Below, one piece after another: positions 1-9,408 of a stretch of 64,000 nt of DNA. Source of the DNA: G963422745 sp965214285 (lineage in GTDB: Bacteria > Actinomycetota > Acidimicrobiia > Acidimicrobiales > Aldehydirespiratoraceae); contig OZ243946.1 of the NCBI GenBank assembly GCA_965214285.1, forward strand, positions 2,356,001 to 2,420,000, read 5' to 3'. Positions within the stretch are counted from its first letter, which is position 1. Each line of letters begins with the position of its first letter. The notes under the pieces were generated by a model. It made no database searches. It had not been told where the DNA came from and saw only the letters and a list, made by a program, of their open reading frames with translations. The position numbers were made by a program, and so were the translations under genes.

Positions 1-120
1 GCCCATTCGCCCGAGGACGCTAGGACGGCCAGCGCTGCCAGTTAGCGATCAATGCGTCGTAAGCGTTGCCTGCGGCTCCACGCACGAGTACGGTGGGCGG
101 ATCAACCTTCAGGAGCAGCC

Positions 121-309
121 ATGAGTGACACCGACAGCGATCTCGCAGAGAAGCTGGCCAAGCACGAGGCTGGCGTCGCCGATCTGATCGCGGCGTACGA
201 GTCCGTCGAAGCTCCCTACTTCGCTGCGGTCATCGCGTCCACTCCCGTGGCCCAGCCCTTGTACGCTTCCAACTCGTCCTCCTGGGTCCCAGATGCCGAC
301 ATGGGGTGA
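121..309 (+). CDS. small protein of unknown function
   Basis: A 62-residue acidic, mostly helical protein. I do not recognise a family. The ATG at 121 is preferred over an in-frame upstream ATG at 52 because AGGAG lies at 111-115, a good ribosome-binding distance. Its last 17 nt overlap the start of the next gene in another frame, so the two are probably translated together. It has no signal peptide or membrane segment. It may be a partner or adaptor of the SDH-type protease that follows, but that rests only on the overlap. Confidence 0.5.
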   Translation: MSDTDSDLAEKLAKHEAGVADLIAAYESVEAPYFAAVIASTPVAQPLYASNSSSWVPDADMG

Positions 310-1357
310 ACAGCTCCAAGAACTCCACGAGCTAAAGGAACAGGCAGCTGAAGCACCCTCGGACGCGTGGGATCCGGCCCCGCACGATCGCCTTCGCCGT
401 CGCTACCTGAAGCTGCTGTCCGAGCACACAGGCCGGGCGGCGATCTTCTACGGGACCTGTTGGCTTGAGAGCAGGCGGATTCCCTTCGACGAGGCTTTGA
501 CGCTGAACCTTGGCGACCAGCAAGGGTTCATGGAGGCCGTGTCCAACGTCACCGAGACGAAGCTGGACCTCATTCTCACCAGTCCCGGCGGAAGCCCCGA
601 AGCCGCCGAAGCCATCATGGGCTACCTCCGGAGCCGATTCGACGACATACGGGCGGTGGTGCCTGTAGCCGCCATGTCCGCTGCAACGATGATGGCCCTT
701 GCATGCGACGAGATCCTCATGGGCACCCACTCGCAGCTCGGTCCGATAGACCCACAGTTCACGCTGATGACGCCCGAAGGCCCCAGGAGCGCTCCAGGCC
801 AGGCGATTCTCGATCAATTCGAGATGGCGAAGTCGGAATGCCAGGACCCTCGAAACCTGGGGGCCTGGCTTCCACTCCTGCGATCACTGCTGCCGGGACT
901 CATTGCGCAGTGCCGTCACTCCCGGGAGCGGGCCGAGCATTTTGTGGCTGCCCAGCTTGAGGCCCACATGCTCAAGGCTGACCCAGAGAGAGCGAGATCG
1001 GTAGCCAAATGGTTCGCCGACTTCACGCGTTTCAAGTCCCACGGTCGGCCGGTGAGAGTCGAGGACGCGTTGCGCCAGGGACTGAACGTCACGAGACTGG
1101 AAGACGACCAGGCTCTGCAGGATCTGGTGCTGTCGGTTCACCACGCAGTCCGACATACCTTCAATGACACCGGCACGACCAAACTGATCGAGAATCACCA
1201 CGGTCGGGCATACATCGAGATGTTGAGGCCGATGGTGGTCCAGGAGCCGGAACCGTCTGGACCAGAGCCAAACCAACCCGCCCCGCCACCGGGCAGTCAT
1301 GGCGGCAATCGCCAGCAGCGACGCCAGAAGGAACGGAACAAGAGGAGACGTCCTTAG
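293..1357 (+). CDS. SDH-family serine protease (ClpP/SppA-like)
   Basis: 354 residues. The central part (about 85-160) has the ClpP/crotonase-type fold signature of the serine dehydrogenase proteinase family: a TSPGGSPEAAEAI strand-turn, then AAMSAATMMAL with the likely nucleophile Ser129, then LGPIDPQF. That family is thought to cleave proteins or peptides near the membrane, though substrates are unknown. There is no signal peptide, so it is probably cytoplasmic. The last 40 residues are rich in Pro, Gln, Arg and Lys and look like a disordered basic tail that could bind nucleic acid or membrane. The start overlaps the preceding small gene. Base composition looks less GC-rich than the genes that follow, which may mean recent acquisition. 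Confidence 0.75.
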   Translation: MPTWGEQLQELHELKEQAAEAPSDAWDPAPHDRLRRRYLKLLSEHTGRAAIFYGTCWLESRRIPFDEALTLNLGDQQGFMEAVSNVTETKLDLILTSPGGSPEAAEAIMGYLRSRFDDIRAVVPVAAMSAATMMALACDEILMGTHSQLGPIDPQFTLMTPEGPRSAPGQAILDQFEMAKSECQDPRNLGAWLPLLRSLLPGLIAQCRHSRERAEHFVAAQLEAHMLKADPERARSVAKWFADFTRFKSHGRPVRVEDALRQGLNVTRLEDDQALQDLVLSVHHAVRHTFNDTGTTKLIENHHGRAYIEMLRPMVVQEPEPSGPEPNQPAPPPGSHGGNRQQRRQKERNKRRRP

Positions 1358-1450
1358 TCGAGCATCGACCACGAGGTCGAGAGGGGGTCACGGCAGCGCA
1401 CCCCGATCCCGCCGAATCGAGACTGCAGCCTGGAGTAACTGCGGCGGGGG

Positions 1451-3343
1451 GTGTGGGGGTACGGTGCGGGGGTGAGCGAGCAGCCGTCAGCCAAGCCTCC
1501 GTCGCAGTTCACTGTCGCCGCCAACGCCGCGGCGGCGATCTCCTTTGACGACCCTGGCGACTTCGAGCGTGCGGGCCGCGGGCTGATCGCCACGCTGGAC
1601 GGCGGGCGGGTGACGATTGGCGAGCACGTGGTGTTCGACCGGGCCCGCCACGGCTTCGTCAACGAGACCGCCGACGCGCCCGACTCGGTTCACCCCGGCC
1701 TGTGGCGCCAGGCCCGGCTCAACGCCAACCACGGGCTGTTCGAGGTGGCGCCCGGCACTTGGCAGGTGCGCGGCTACGACTTGGCCAACATCACCTTCAT
1801 CCAAGGCACCGACGGCTGGCTGGTGATCGACCCGCTCACCAACGCCCCGGCGGCGGCCGCGGCGCTGGGCCTGGCCAACAGCGTGCTCGGCGAGCGGCCG
1901 GTGACGTCGGTGATCTACACCCACTCCCACGTGGACCACTTCGGCGGCATCCTCGGCGTCACCAGCCAGGAGGCAGTCGACCGCGGCGACGTGCAGATCG
2001 TGGCCCCCGACCGCTTCCTCGAAGAGGTCATCGGCGAATTCGTGATCGCCGGGCCGATCATGGGCCGCCGGGCGGCCTACCAGTTCGGCCCGCTGCTTGA
2101 GCCCGGACCGCTCGGCCACGTGGACTGCGGGCTTGGCACGGCCATGGGCATGGCCCGCTCGGATTTGATCGCGCCCACCGAGTCGATCACCCACACCGGC
2201 CAGGAACTGACGCTCAGCGGCATCCCCGTCGTGTTCCAGATGACGCCCGACGCCGAGGCCCCGGCGGAGATGAACTTCTTCTTCCCCGGCCGCTCGCTGC
2301 TGTGCATGGCCGAGAACTGCACCCACACGCTGCACAACCTGTACCCGATCCGCGGCGCCCAGACCCGCGACGCCCTCGCCTGGAGCAAGTACATCCAAGA
2401 GGCCTGCGACCTCTGGGGAGACCGCACCGAGACGATGTTCGCCAGCCACCACTGGCCTCGCTTCGGCAACGACGACGTGCTGCGCTTCCTGGCCACCCAG
2501 CGCGACGTCTACCGCTGGCTGCACGACCAGACGATGCGCCTGGCCAACCTCGGTCGCCGCCCCGACGAGATCGCCGACGAGCTCGAGCTGCCCGCCGAGT
2601 TCGACCAGTCGCACGTGCGCGGCTACTACGGCACCGTCTCGCACAACTGCCGCTCCGTCTACAACCGCTACCTCGGCTGGTACGACGGCAACCCGGCGAA
2701 TCTCGCCCCGCTGACCCCGGTCGACGCCGCTGTGAACTACGTGGAGTTCATGGGCGGCGCTGCGGCGGTGCTCGACAAGGCGCGCGGCTGCTTCGAGCGC
2801 GGCGAGTACCGCTGGGTGGCCCAGGTGGTGAACCACGTGGTGTTCGCGGACCCGGCCAACGCCGAGGCCCGGTGCCTGCAGGCCGACGCCCTGGAGCAGC
2901 TCGGCTACCAGTCCGAGGCGGCGACCTGGCGCAACGCCTACCTGATGGGCGCCAAGGAGCTGCGCGAAGGTTCGCCGCAGTGGGGCCGGGTGCCCACCCG
3001 CCACACGGCACGGGCCATGCAGCCCGAGCACATCTTCGACGTGATCGGGGTGCGCTTCGACCCGTCGGCCTTCGAGGGCGAGCCGGCCACGGTCAACTTC
3101 TGGTTCAGCGACATCGACGAGCGCCACGTGCTGGGGCTGGGCCGCTCGGCGGTTCACCATCGCCCTCACGCCATCGACGACGCCGCGGTCGCGAGCGTGG
3201 AGATCGACCGGCCGACGCTGCTGGCCGCCCTCGACGACCCCGCAGCCCTCGACCAGGCGGTGATCAGCGGCGACGCCGAGCCGCTGCGCCGGCTGCTCGC
3301 GGCGCTGACCAGCTTCGGGTCGCCTGCGCTGATCGAGCCCTGA
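1451..3343 (+). CDS. alkyl/aryl sulfatase, metallo-beta-lactamase fold (SdsA/BDS1-like)
   Basis: About 630 residues. The zinc-binding motif THSHVDHFGG is at roughly residues 150-160, and further conserved blocks ENCTHTLHN and FASHHWPRFG follow, as in SdsA1-type alkylsulfatases. The middle is a helical dimerisation region and the C-terminus (about 525 on) resembles the SCP2-like lid domain. This family hydrolyses primary or secondary alkyl sulfates to alcohol plus sulfate. No export signal is visible, unlike Pseudomonas SdsA1. GTG at 1451 opens the frame; GTG at 1472 is an equally possible start. The next gene activates fatty acids, so the pair could feed alkyl chains into beta-oxidation (inference). 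Confidence 0.88.
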   Translation: MWGYGAGVSEQPSAKPPSQFTVAANAAAAISFDDPGDFERAGRGLIATLDGGRVTIGEHVVFDRARHGFVNETADAPDSVHPGLWRQARLNANHGLFEVAPGTWQVRGYDLANITFIQGTDGWLVIDPLTNAPAAAAALGLANSVLGERPVTSVIYTHSHVDHFGGILGVTSQEAVDRGDVQIVAPDRFLEEVIGEFVIAGPIMGRRAAYQFGPLLEPGPLGHVDCGLGTAMGMARSDLIAPTESITHTGQELTLSGIPVVFQMTPDAEAPAEMNFFFPGRSLLCMAENCTHTLHNLYPIRGAQTRDALAWSKYIQEACDLWGDRTETMFASHHWPRFGNDDVLRFLATQRDVYRWLHDQTMRLANLGRRPDEIADELELPAEFDQSHVRGYYGTVSHNCRSVYNRYLGWYDGNPANLAPLTPVDAAVNYVEFMGGAAAVLDKARGCFERGEYRWVAQVVNHVVFADPANAEARCLQADALEQLGYQSEAATWRNAYLMGAKELREGSPQWGRVPTRHTARAMQPEHIFDVIGVRFDPSAFEGEPATVNFWFSDIDERHVLGLGRSAVHHRPHAIDDAAVASVEIDRPTLLAALDDPAALDQAVISGDAEPLRRLLAALTSFGSPALIEP

Positions 3344-3453
3344 GCCGCGGTCGTCCCCGGCGGGGCTGTGAGCGGGCTCCCCGGCTGCCGGCTGGCCGCG
3401 TGTTCGGCTGCCTGGGCGGCAGCGTCGAATTCCGGCCGCAGACCGTGCGGATC

Positions 3454-3459
3454 TAGCGT
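3454..3459 (+). promoter_or_regulatory. candidate -10 box for a leaderless upstream ORF
   Basis: TAGCGT lies 7 nt before the ATG at 3467, the spacing shared by many genes here. That ATG opens a 9-codon frame ending at the start codon of the acyl-CoA synthetase. No clear -35 box was found. Confidence 0.35.
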
Positions 3460-3492
3460 TGCGGCCATGACAGAGCCGTTGCGGGATCCCCG

Positions 3493-5301
3493 ATGACAGA
3501 CCTGGAGCAGATCACGGCCGAGGTGGAGGCGGAGTTCCGCGGCCCGGGCTGCGAGTTCGAGACTGCCGTCGAGGAGGTTCTCGGCGAGCGCCACCTGATG
3601 TTCGCCAACCGTCACCGCAGCGTGGGCGCCATGCTGGCCGCCAATGCCGAGCGCTGGGGCGACCGCGACTGCCTGGTGCTGCACGAGCGCAGGATCAGCT
3701 ACAAGCTCCTCGCCGCCCGGGTGGCCGCCACCGCCGAGCGCCTGCGCCGCGAGTACTCGATCACCAAGGGCGACCGGGTGGCCATACTGGCCGCCAACTG
3801 CCCGGAGTGGGTGATCACGTTCTACGCGGCCACCAGCCTCGGGGCGGTAGTGGCGGCCCTCAACGGCTGGTGGACCACCGCCGAGCTGCGCCACGCCATC
3901 TCGCTCACCGCGCCCAAGCTGGTGGTCGGCGACACCCGCCGTCTTCAGAGAGCGGGCGAGCTCGACGCAGGCCAGGCCGTGCTGGACCTGACCGAGCATC
4001 CGGAGTTCTTCGCAGCAGACGACGCCGTGGCGGACGAAGCGCCAGTCAGGGCCGCGGCAGGAGCAGCCCCGGCCAACAGCGCCTCAGGACTCGGCTCGTC
4101 TGTCGGCGGGAGCGACGACGAGATGGCCGCAGACAGCGGCAGCCCCGACGGCGGCACCGCCATCGACGAGGACGACCCGGCGCTGATCCTGTTCACCTCG
4201 GGCACCACGGGCCGCTCCAAGGGGGCCACGATCTCGCACCGCGGGCTGGTCGGCTTCGTGGACGGCGTGCAGCACAACACCCGCGAGAAGACGGCCATCG
4301 CCATGAGGCTGTTCGGGATCGACCCCGCCGAGCTGCCCCAGGACCCCGACGTGCATCTGCTGACTGCGCCGCTGTTCCACGTGTCGGGGCTGTTCGCGGG
4401 GATCCTCAACAACATGCGCAGCGGGGCGACGATGGTCTTCCGGGAGGGCCGCTTCGACGCGGCGGACGTGCTGCGCCTGATCGAGAAGCACCGGGTGACC
4501 CACTGGACCGCGATCGGCGCCATGGCCCCGGCGGTGCTCGACCACCCCGACATCGAGACCCGCGACCTGTCGAGCATCAAGGCCGTGGCCACCGGCGGGG
4601 CGCATTTCAGCGAGCACATGCGGGCCAGGATCGCCGAGCGCTTCCCGCAGACTGCCCCGCTGTTCGGCCAGGGCTACGGCAGCAGCGAGACCGTCGGCGT
4701 GGTCTGCACCATCGGCGGGCCGGAGTTCGCCGCCAATCCCCTGGCCACGGGCCGCGCCAACCTCGGCTTCGAAATCGAGATCCGCGACGAACGGGACCGG
4801 GTGCAGCCCGACGGCACGGACGGCCACGTGCACGTGCGCTCGGCCTACACGATGCTCGGCTACTGGGGCGACGACGCCGCCACCGAGGCGACGATCAAGA
4901 CAGGCCGCTGGCTCGACACCGGCGACTGGGGATGTGTGCGCGACGGCCTGCTGTTCCTCAATGCCCGTGCGCGCGACATGATCATCCGCTCCGGCGAGAA
5001 CATCTACCCGACCGAGATCGAGCAGCGCCTCGACGCCCATCCCGCCATCGCCGAGAGCGCCGTGATCGGCGTGGAGCATCCCGACCACGGCCAGGAGGTG
5101 AAGGCGGTGGTCGTGCCCGCGGACGACCCGGCGGGCCTGGACACCGATGCCCTGGCCGCCTGGTGCGCCGAGACGCTGGCCGCCTACAAGGTGCCCGTCC
5201 ACTGGGAGATCCGCGACGAGCCGCTGCCGCGCAACGCCACCGGCAAGATCGTCAAGGCGGCCGTCACCGGCGAACGCGAGCTGAGCGGGCACACCGACTG
5301 A
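3493..5301 (+). CDS. AMP-dependent fatty acyl-CoA synthetase (FadD-like)
   Basis: 602 residues. The adenylation P-loop FTSGTTGRSKG is at 234-244, the YGSSET block follows, then the GYWGDD hinge region and the C-terminal NATGKIVK with catalytic Lys near 585. Such enzymes make acyl-AMP and then acyl-CoA. A run of about 55 Ala/Asp/Gly/Ser residues just before the P-loop (about 175-230) is a low-complexity insertion not usual in the family. The start ATG overlaps the stop of a 9-codon upstream reading frame (3467-3496) in an ATGA arrangement. It lies beside an alkyl sulfatase. The exact substrate cannot be read from sequence. Confidence 0.9.
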   Translation: MTDLEQITAEVEAEFRGPGCEFETAVEEVLGERHLMFANRHRSVGAMLAANAERWGDRDCLVLHERRISYKLLAARVAATAERLRREYSITKGDRVAILAANCPEWVITFYAATSLGAVVAALNGWWTTAELRHAISLTAPKLVVGDTRRLQRAGELDAGQAVLDLTEHPEFFAADDAVADEAPVRAAAGAAPANSASGLGSSVGGSDDEMAADSGSPDGGTAIDEDDPALILFTSGTTGRSKGATISHRGLVGFVDGVQHNTREKTAIAMRLFGIDPAELPQDPDVHLLTAPLFHVSGLFAGILNNMRSGATMVFREGRFDAADVLRLIEKHRVTHWTAIGAMAPAVLDHPDIETRDLSSIKAVATGGAHFSEHMRARIAERFPQTAPLFGQGYGSSETVGVVCTIGGPEFAANPLATGRANLGFEIEIRDERDRVQPDGTDGHVHVRSAYTMLGYWGDDAATEATIKTGRWLDTGDWGCVRDGLLFLNARARDMIIRSGENIYPTEIEQRLDAHPAIAESAVIGVEHPDHGQEVKAVVVPADDPAGLDTDALAAWCAETLAAYKVPVHWEIRDEPLPRNATGKIVKAAVTGERELSGHTD

Positions 5302-5391
5302 ATGCCCAGCCTGTGCGCTCAGCTTGAGGACTCAGCCTGAACGGCTCGCCCGGTTGGCTCTGACGGGCTGCCCTGACCGCTGCGACGACGC

Positions 5392-7536
5392 TCAGCGACA
5401 GCCCTTGAAGCGCCTGAGGCGCAGCGAGTTGCTGACCACGAACAGCGACGACGCGCCCATGGCCGCGGCTGCGATCATCGGGCTGAGCACGCCGACGGCC
5501 GCCAGCGGCACAGCGGCGGCGTTGTAGGCGAACGCCCAGAACAGGTTGCCCTTGATGACGCTCAGGGTGCGCCGCGCCAGGGCGATGGCGTCGGCCACTG
5601 CCCGCAGGTCGCCGCCCACGACGGTGATGTCCGAGGCCTCCACGGCCACGTCGGTGCCGGTGTCCACGGCGATCCCCAGATCGGCCGCGGCCAGCGCCGG
5701 GGCGTCGTTGATGCCGTCGCCGACCATGGCGACCCGCTTGCCGGACGACTGCAGCCTGCGGATCACCGCGGCCTTCTCGGCCGGCATGACCTCGGCGATC
5801 ACCTCGTCGATGCCGACCTCAGCCGCCACGGCTTCGGCCACGGCGGACTTGTCGCCGCTGAGCAGCACGGTCGAGATGCCGAGCCGATCCAGGGCGGCCA
5901 CTGCCTGCGCCGAGCCGGCCTTGATGCGGTCGGCCAGCACGAACAGCGCCTCGGCCCGCCCGTGCCTGCCTGCGTACACCGCGATTCTGCCGGCCGCGGC
6001 CGCTTCGTCGGCTCGCCGTGCGACCTCGTCGTCGACTGCGCTGAACAGCGAGTCCTTGCCGACGGCCACATCGGTGCCGTCGACCACGCCGCTCACCCCG
6101 ATGCCTGCATGGCTCTCGAAGCGCTGCACCTGGCGCCGCTCGGGCACGTGGCGGGCGATCGCGGCGGCTATCGGATGCTCCGAGCGCCGCTCCAGCGACG
6201 CAGCCAGCGTCGCCACCTCGGCCGCGGCCGGCGTGTCGGGCAGCGCGGCGATCACCGCCATCTCGCCCTCGGTGACGGTGCCGGTCTTGTCGAGCACTGC
6301 CACGTCCAGAGCGCGGGTGTCCTCCAGCACCTCGCCGCCCTTGATGATCACTCCGAGCTGGGCGCCCCGGCCGGTGCCGACCATGATCGCCAGCGGCGTG
6401 GCCAGGCCGAGCGCGCAGGGGCAGGCGATGATCAGCACCGCCACGGCTGCGCTGAAGGCATCGCCAGTGGACTCCGCTAGCCAGAGCCAGGCGGCCAGGG
6501 TCGCGGCGGCTGCGAGCATCGCCGCGGGGACGAACACGGCGGCCACCCGGTCGGCCAGGCGCTCGATCCCGGCCTTGCTGTCCTGGGCTTGCTGGACGAG
6601 CTTGAGGATCTGCGCCAGCGCGGTCTCGGCGCCGACCTTGGCGGCCTCGACGACCAGCGAGCCGGACCTGGCGATGGTGCCGCCGATCACCTCGTCGCCG
6701 GCCTCGATGTCCGCCGGCACGGGCTCGCCGGTGATCATCGACATGTCGACGGCGGCGGCGCCTTCGAGCACCCGCCCGTCGGTGGCGATCCTGTCGCCGG
6801 GGCGCACCAGGAAACGGTCGCCGACGGCCAGCTCGGCCACCGGCACCTCCCGCCCGTCGACGAGCACGGCCCCGCTGGCGCCCAGCTCTGCCAGGGCACG
6901 GATGGCGTCGCCCGTTCGCTGCCGGGCGCGAGCCTCGAGCCATTTGCCCAGCAGGATCAAGGCGACGATCACGGCGGCCGTCTCGAAGTAGACGTGCTCG
7001 CCTTCGACGCCGGCGATCAGCACCGCGGCGGAGAACCCGAAAGCGGCCAGCGTGCCGATCGAGACCAGGGTGTCCATGGTCGTGCTGCGACGGGCCAGAC
7101 CGGTCAGCGCCTTGCGGTGAAACGGCCAGGCGCACCATCCCACCACCGGCACCGACGCCGCTCCGACGGCCCACTCCCAGCCGGCGAACTGCAGCAGCGG
7201 GACCATCGAGACGACCATGATCGCCGCCCCCAGCGGCGCTGCGACCGCCAGGCGACGCTGCAGGTCGCCCTGGCGGGCCTGTTCGGCCTGCTCGGCGGCA
7301 CCCGCCTCGGCGACCTCGTAGCCGGCAGTTTCCACGGCTCTGCGCACGGCGCCGTGGTCGATGGGTCCGCTGTGGCGGATCGTGGCCCGGGCGCCCGCGA
7401 AGTTGACAGCGGCCTCGTCTACCCCGTCGATGCCGGCGAGACCGGCCTGGACCTTGGCGGCGCACGCGGCGCAGGTCATGCCGCTGATCGACAGCTCGGT
7501 TCTCAGTGCGGGCGCATCGGGCGCTGCGGTCCTCAC
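5392..7536 (-). CDS. copA: copper-translocating P1B-type ATPase
   Basis: 714 residues. One N-terminal heavy-metal-associated domain carries GMTCAAC (Cys22, Cys25). Then follow membrane helices, the transmembrane metal site CPC at 372-374, the phosphorylation motif DKTGT with Asp416, and the hinge motif GDGINDAPA. CPC together with a CxxC metal-binding domain marks Cu(I) exporters of the P1B-1 class in the cytoplasmic membrane. It starts with GTG and no strong ribosome-binding site is visible. No CsoR repressor or copper chaperone gene is adjacent, so its control is not evident. It converges with the acyl-CoA synthetase. Confidence 0.95.
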   Translation of the reverse strand: MRTAAPDAPALRTELSISGMTCAACAAKVQAGLAGIDGVDEAAVNFAGARATIRHSGPIDHGAVRRAVETAGYEVAEAGAAEQAEQARQGDLQRRLAVAAPLGAAIMVVSMVPLLQFAGWEWAVGAASVPVVGWCAWPFHRKALTGLARRSTTMDTLVSIGTLAAFGFSAAVLIAGVEGEHVYFETAAVIVALILLGKWLEARARQRTGDAIRALAELGASGAVLVDGREVPVAELAVGDRFLVRPGDRIATDGRVLEGAAAVDMSMITGEPVPADIEAGDEVIGGTIARSGSLVVEAAKVGAETALAQILKLVQQAQDSKAGIERLADRVAAVFVPAAMLAAAATLAAWLWLAESTGDAFSAAVAVLIIACPCALGLATPLAIMVGTGRGAQLGVIIKGGEVLEDTRALDVAVLDKTGTVTEGEMAVIAALPDTPAAAEVATLAASLERRSEHPIAAAIARHVPERRQVQRFESHAGIGVSGVVDGTDVAVGKDSLFSAVDDEVARRADEAAAAGRIAVYAGRHGRAEALFVLADRIKAGSAQAVAALDRLGISTVLLSGDKSAVAEAVAAEVGIDEVIAEVMPAEKAAVIRRLQSSGKRVAMVGDGINDAPALAAADLGIAVDTGTDVAVEASDITVVGGDLRAVADAIALARRTLSVIKGNLFWAFAYNAAAVPLAAVGVLSPMIAAAAMGASSLFVVSNSLRLRRFKGCR

Positions 7537-7711
7537 GAGCCCGCCGCGTCGGCATCGGGACTGATCGCAGCCAGGCGCATGGCACAGTTTGGCCTGTTGC
7601 GGGTCCAGCCGCGCCCCGCGCCGCGCTGCACGCCAGCCGCGCGCGTCTCCCCCGCCCGCAGTCCCCGTTATCCCGCAATCCCCGCACGGCCCGGCATGGC
7701 CCGGCGCGATC

Positions 7712-7717
7712 TAGCCT
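7712..7717 (+). promoter_or_regulatory. candidate -10 box, leaderless selO
   Basis: TAGCCT ends 6 nt before the selO ATG, so transcription would begin at or next to the start codon. The same TAGCCT-to-ATG layout precedes ftsH and mec. No good -35 box was seen. Confidence 0.45.
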
Positions 7718-7723
7718 GAGCCC

Positions 7724-9376
7724 ATGGCCACGGCCGTTTCGGATCTGAGCTTCGACAACCGCTTCACCGCGGAGCTGCCCGGCGACCCGCTGGATCTCAA
7801 CCGGCCCCGCCAGGTTCACGGGTCCGCCTACTCCCGTGTGATGCCCACGCCGGTGAGCGGGCCGAGGCTGCTGGCCCACAGCGCCGAGATGCTCGCCGAG
7901 CTGGGACTGGACCCCGACGTGGTCCACAGCGAGGCGTTCGTGGCGCAGATGGCCGGCAACGCCACCGCAGCCGCCATGGACCCGCACGCCGCCTGCTACG
8001 GGGGCCACCAGTTCGGCAACTGGGCAGGCCAGCTCGGCGACGGCCGGGCGATCACCCTGGGCGAGGTCGTCTCCGCCGACGGCAGCCGCCACACCCTGCA
8101 GCTCAAGGGCTCCGGGCCCACGCCGTACTCGCGCACCGCCGACGGCCTGGCGGTGCTGCGCAGCTCGCTGCGCGAGTTCCTGTGCAGCGAGGCCATGCAC
8201 CACCTCGGTGTGCCGACCACCAGGGCGTTGTGCCTGGTGCTGACCGGCGAGCAGGTGCTGCGCGACATGTTCTACGACGGCCGCCCCGAATGGGAGCCCG
8301 GCGCGGTGGTGTGCCGGGTGGCGCCGTCGTTCATCCGCTTCGGCAGCTTCGAGATCTTCGCGGCGCGCGACGACATCGACACCATGCGCGCCCTGGCCGA
8401 CCATACGATCCTCACCCACTTCCCCGAGCTCGGCACGCCGGGGCCTGAGGTGTACGCCGAGTGGTTCGCCGAGGTGGCCCGGCGCACCGCGGACATGATC
8501 GTGGGCTGGCAGCGGGTGGGCTTCGTGCACGGCGTGATGAACACCGACAACATGTCGATCCACGGCCTCACCATCGACTACGGCCCCTACGGCTGGCTGG
8601 AGGACTACGACGAGGGCTGGACGCCCAACACCACCGACCGGCAGTTCAAGCGCTACCGGTTCGGCGCCCAGCCCCACATCGCCCAGTGGAACCTCGTGCG
8701 CCTCGCCAATGCCATCCTGGCGCTCGTCGGGGACCCGCAGCCGTTGCAGGAGGGGCTCGGCGGGTACGTGGAGCGCTTCAACGACGGCTGGCTGGCGATG
8801 ATGGCCGCCAAGCTCGGCATCGCCGCCGTCGATCCCGAGGGCGACCGGGCGCTGGTGTCGGACCTGCTGGAGCTGCTGGGGCGCATCGAGACCGACATGA
8901 CGCTGTTCTTCAGGACGCTCGCCGACGTGGGCGCCGCCGGGGGCTCGGCCGACAGCTCGGCCGATGCAGCTGACAGCCCGGCCCGCAGCGACCGTGCCGG
9001 GCTGAGCGACGATGCGCTGCTCGCTCCCCTGCTCGGCGCCTACTACGACCCGAGCCTGCTCGCCGGCGAGGTGCGCCAGGCGACGCTGGAGTGGCTGCGG
9101 CGCTGGCTGACGCGGATCGGCGACGATCCCCGCAGCGACGGCGAGCGGCGGGCGGCGATGAACGCCGTCAACCCCAAGTACGTGCTGCGCAACTACCTGG
9201 CCCAGCTCGCCATCGACGAAGCGGCCGCGGGCGATCCGTCGCTGACGATGCAGCTTCTCGACGTGCTGCGCAGGCCCTATGACGACCAGGGCGCCGCCGC
9301 TGAGCGCTTCGCGCAGAAGCGCCCGGAGTGGGCCCGCACCCGGCCGGGTTGTTCGATGCTGAGCTGCAGCAGCTGA
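7724..9376 (+). CDS. selO: protein adenylyltransferase SelO (YdiU family)
   Basis: 550 residues, the usual length. The pseudokinase-type nucleotide pocket is visible as LQLKGSGPTPYSR and LRSSLREFL, and the metal-binding block as MNTDNMSIHG followed by IDYGPYG. SelO transfers AMP from ATP to Ser/Thr/Tyr of target proteins in redox control. The C-terminus ends GCSMLSCSS; some homologues have selenocysteine at the third-last position, here Cys548, and Cys543 could pair with it. A Ser/Ala/Asp-rich insertion lies at about 400-425. It stands alone between copA and the Rieske protein gene on the other strand. Confidence 0.93.
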   Translation: MATAVSDLSFDNRFTAELPGDPLDLNRPRQVHGSAYSRVMPTPVSGPRLLAHSAEMLAELGLDPDVVHSEAFVAQMAGNATAAAMDPHAACYGGHQFGNWAGQLGDGRAITLGEVVSADGSRHTLQLKGSGPTPYSRTADGLAVLRSSLREFLCSEAMHHLGVPTTRALCLVLTGEQVLRDMFYDGRPEWEPGAVVCRVAPSFIRFGSFEIFAARDDIDTMRALADHTILTHFPELGTPGPEVYAEWFAEVARRTADMIVGWQRVGFVHGVMNTDNMSIHGLTIDYGPYGWLEDYDEGWTPNTTDRQFKRYRFGAQPHIAQWNLVRLANAILALVGDPQPLQEGLGGYVERFNDGWLAMMAAKLGIAAVDPEGDRALVSDLLELLGRIETDMTLFFRTLADVGAAGGSADSSADAADSPARSDRAGLSDDALLAPLLGAYYDPSLLAGEVRQATLEWLRRWLTRIGDDPRSDGERRAAMNAVNPKYVLRNYLAQLAIDEAAAGDPSLTMQLLDVLRRPYDDQGAAAERFAQKRPEWARTRPGCSMLSCSS

Positions 9377-9408
9377 GCAAAGCCCCCGGCTGCGATCAGC
9401 AGAGCCGT

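Noticed and set aside
1365..1380. Hairpin after the SDH protease gene
   Set aside because: A 6-bp stem with a 4-nt loop and no T-run; cannot be told from chance.
5348..5368. Hairpin terminator between the acyl-CoA synthetase and copA genes
   Set aside because: Only a 5-bp stem with an 11-nt loop and no T-run; too weak in GC-rich sequence.
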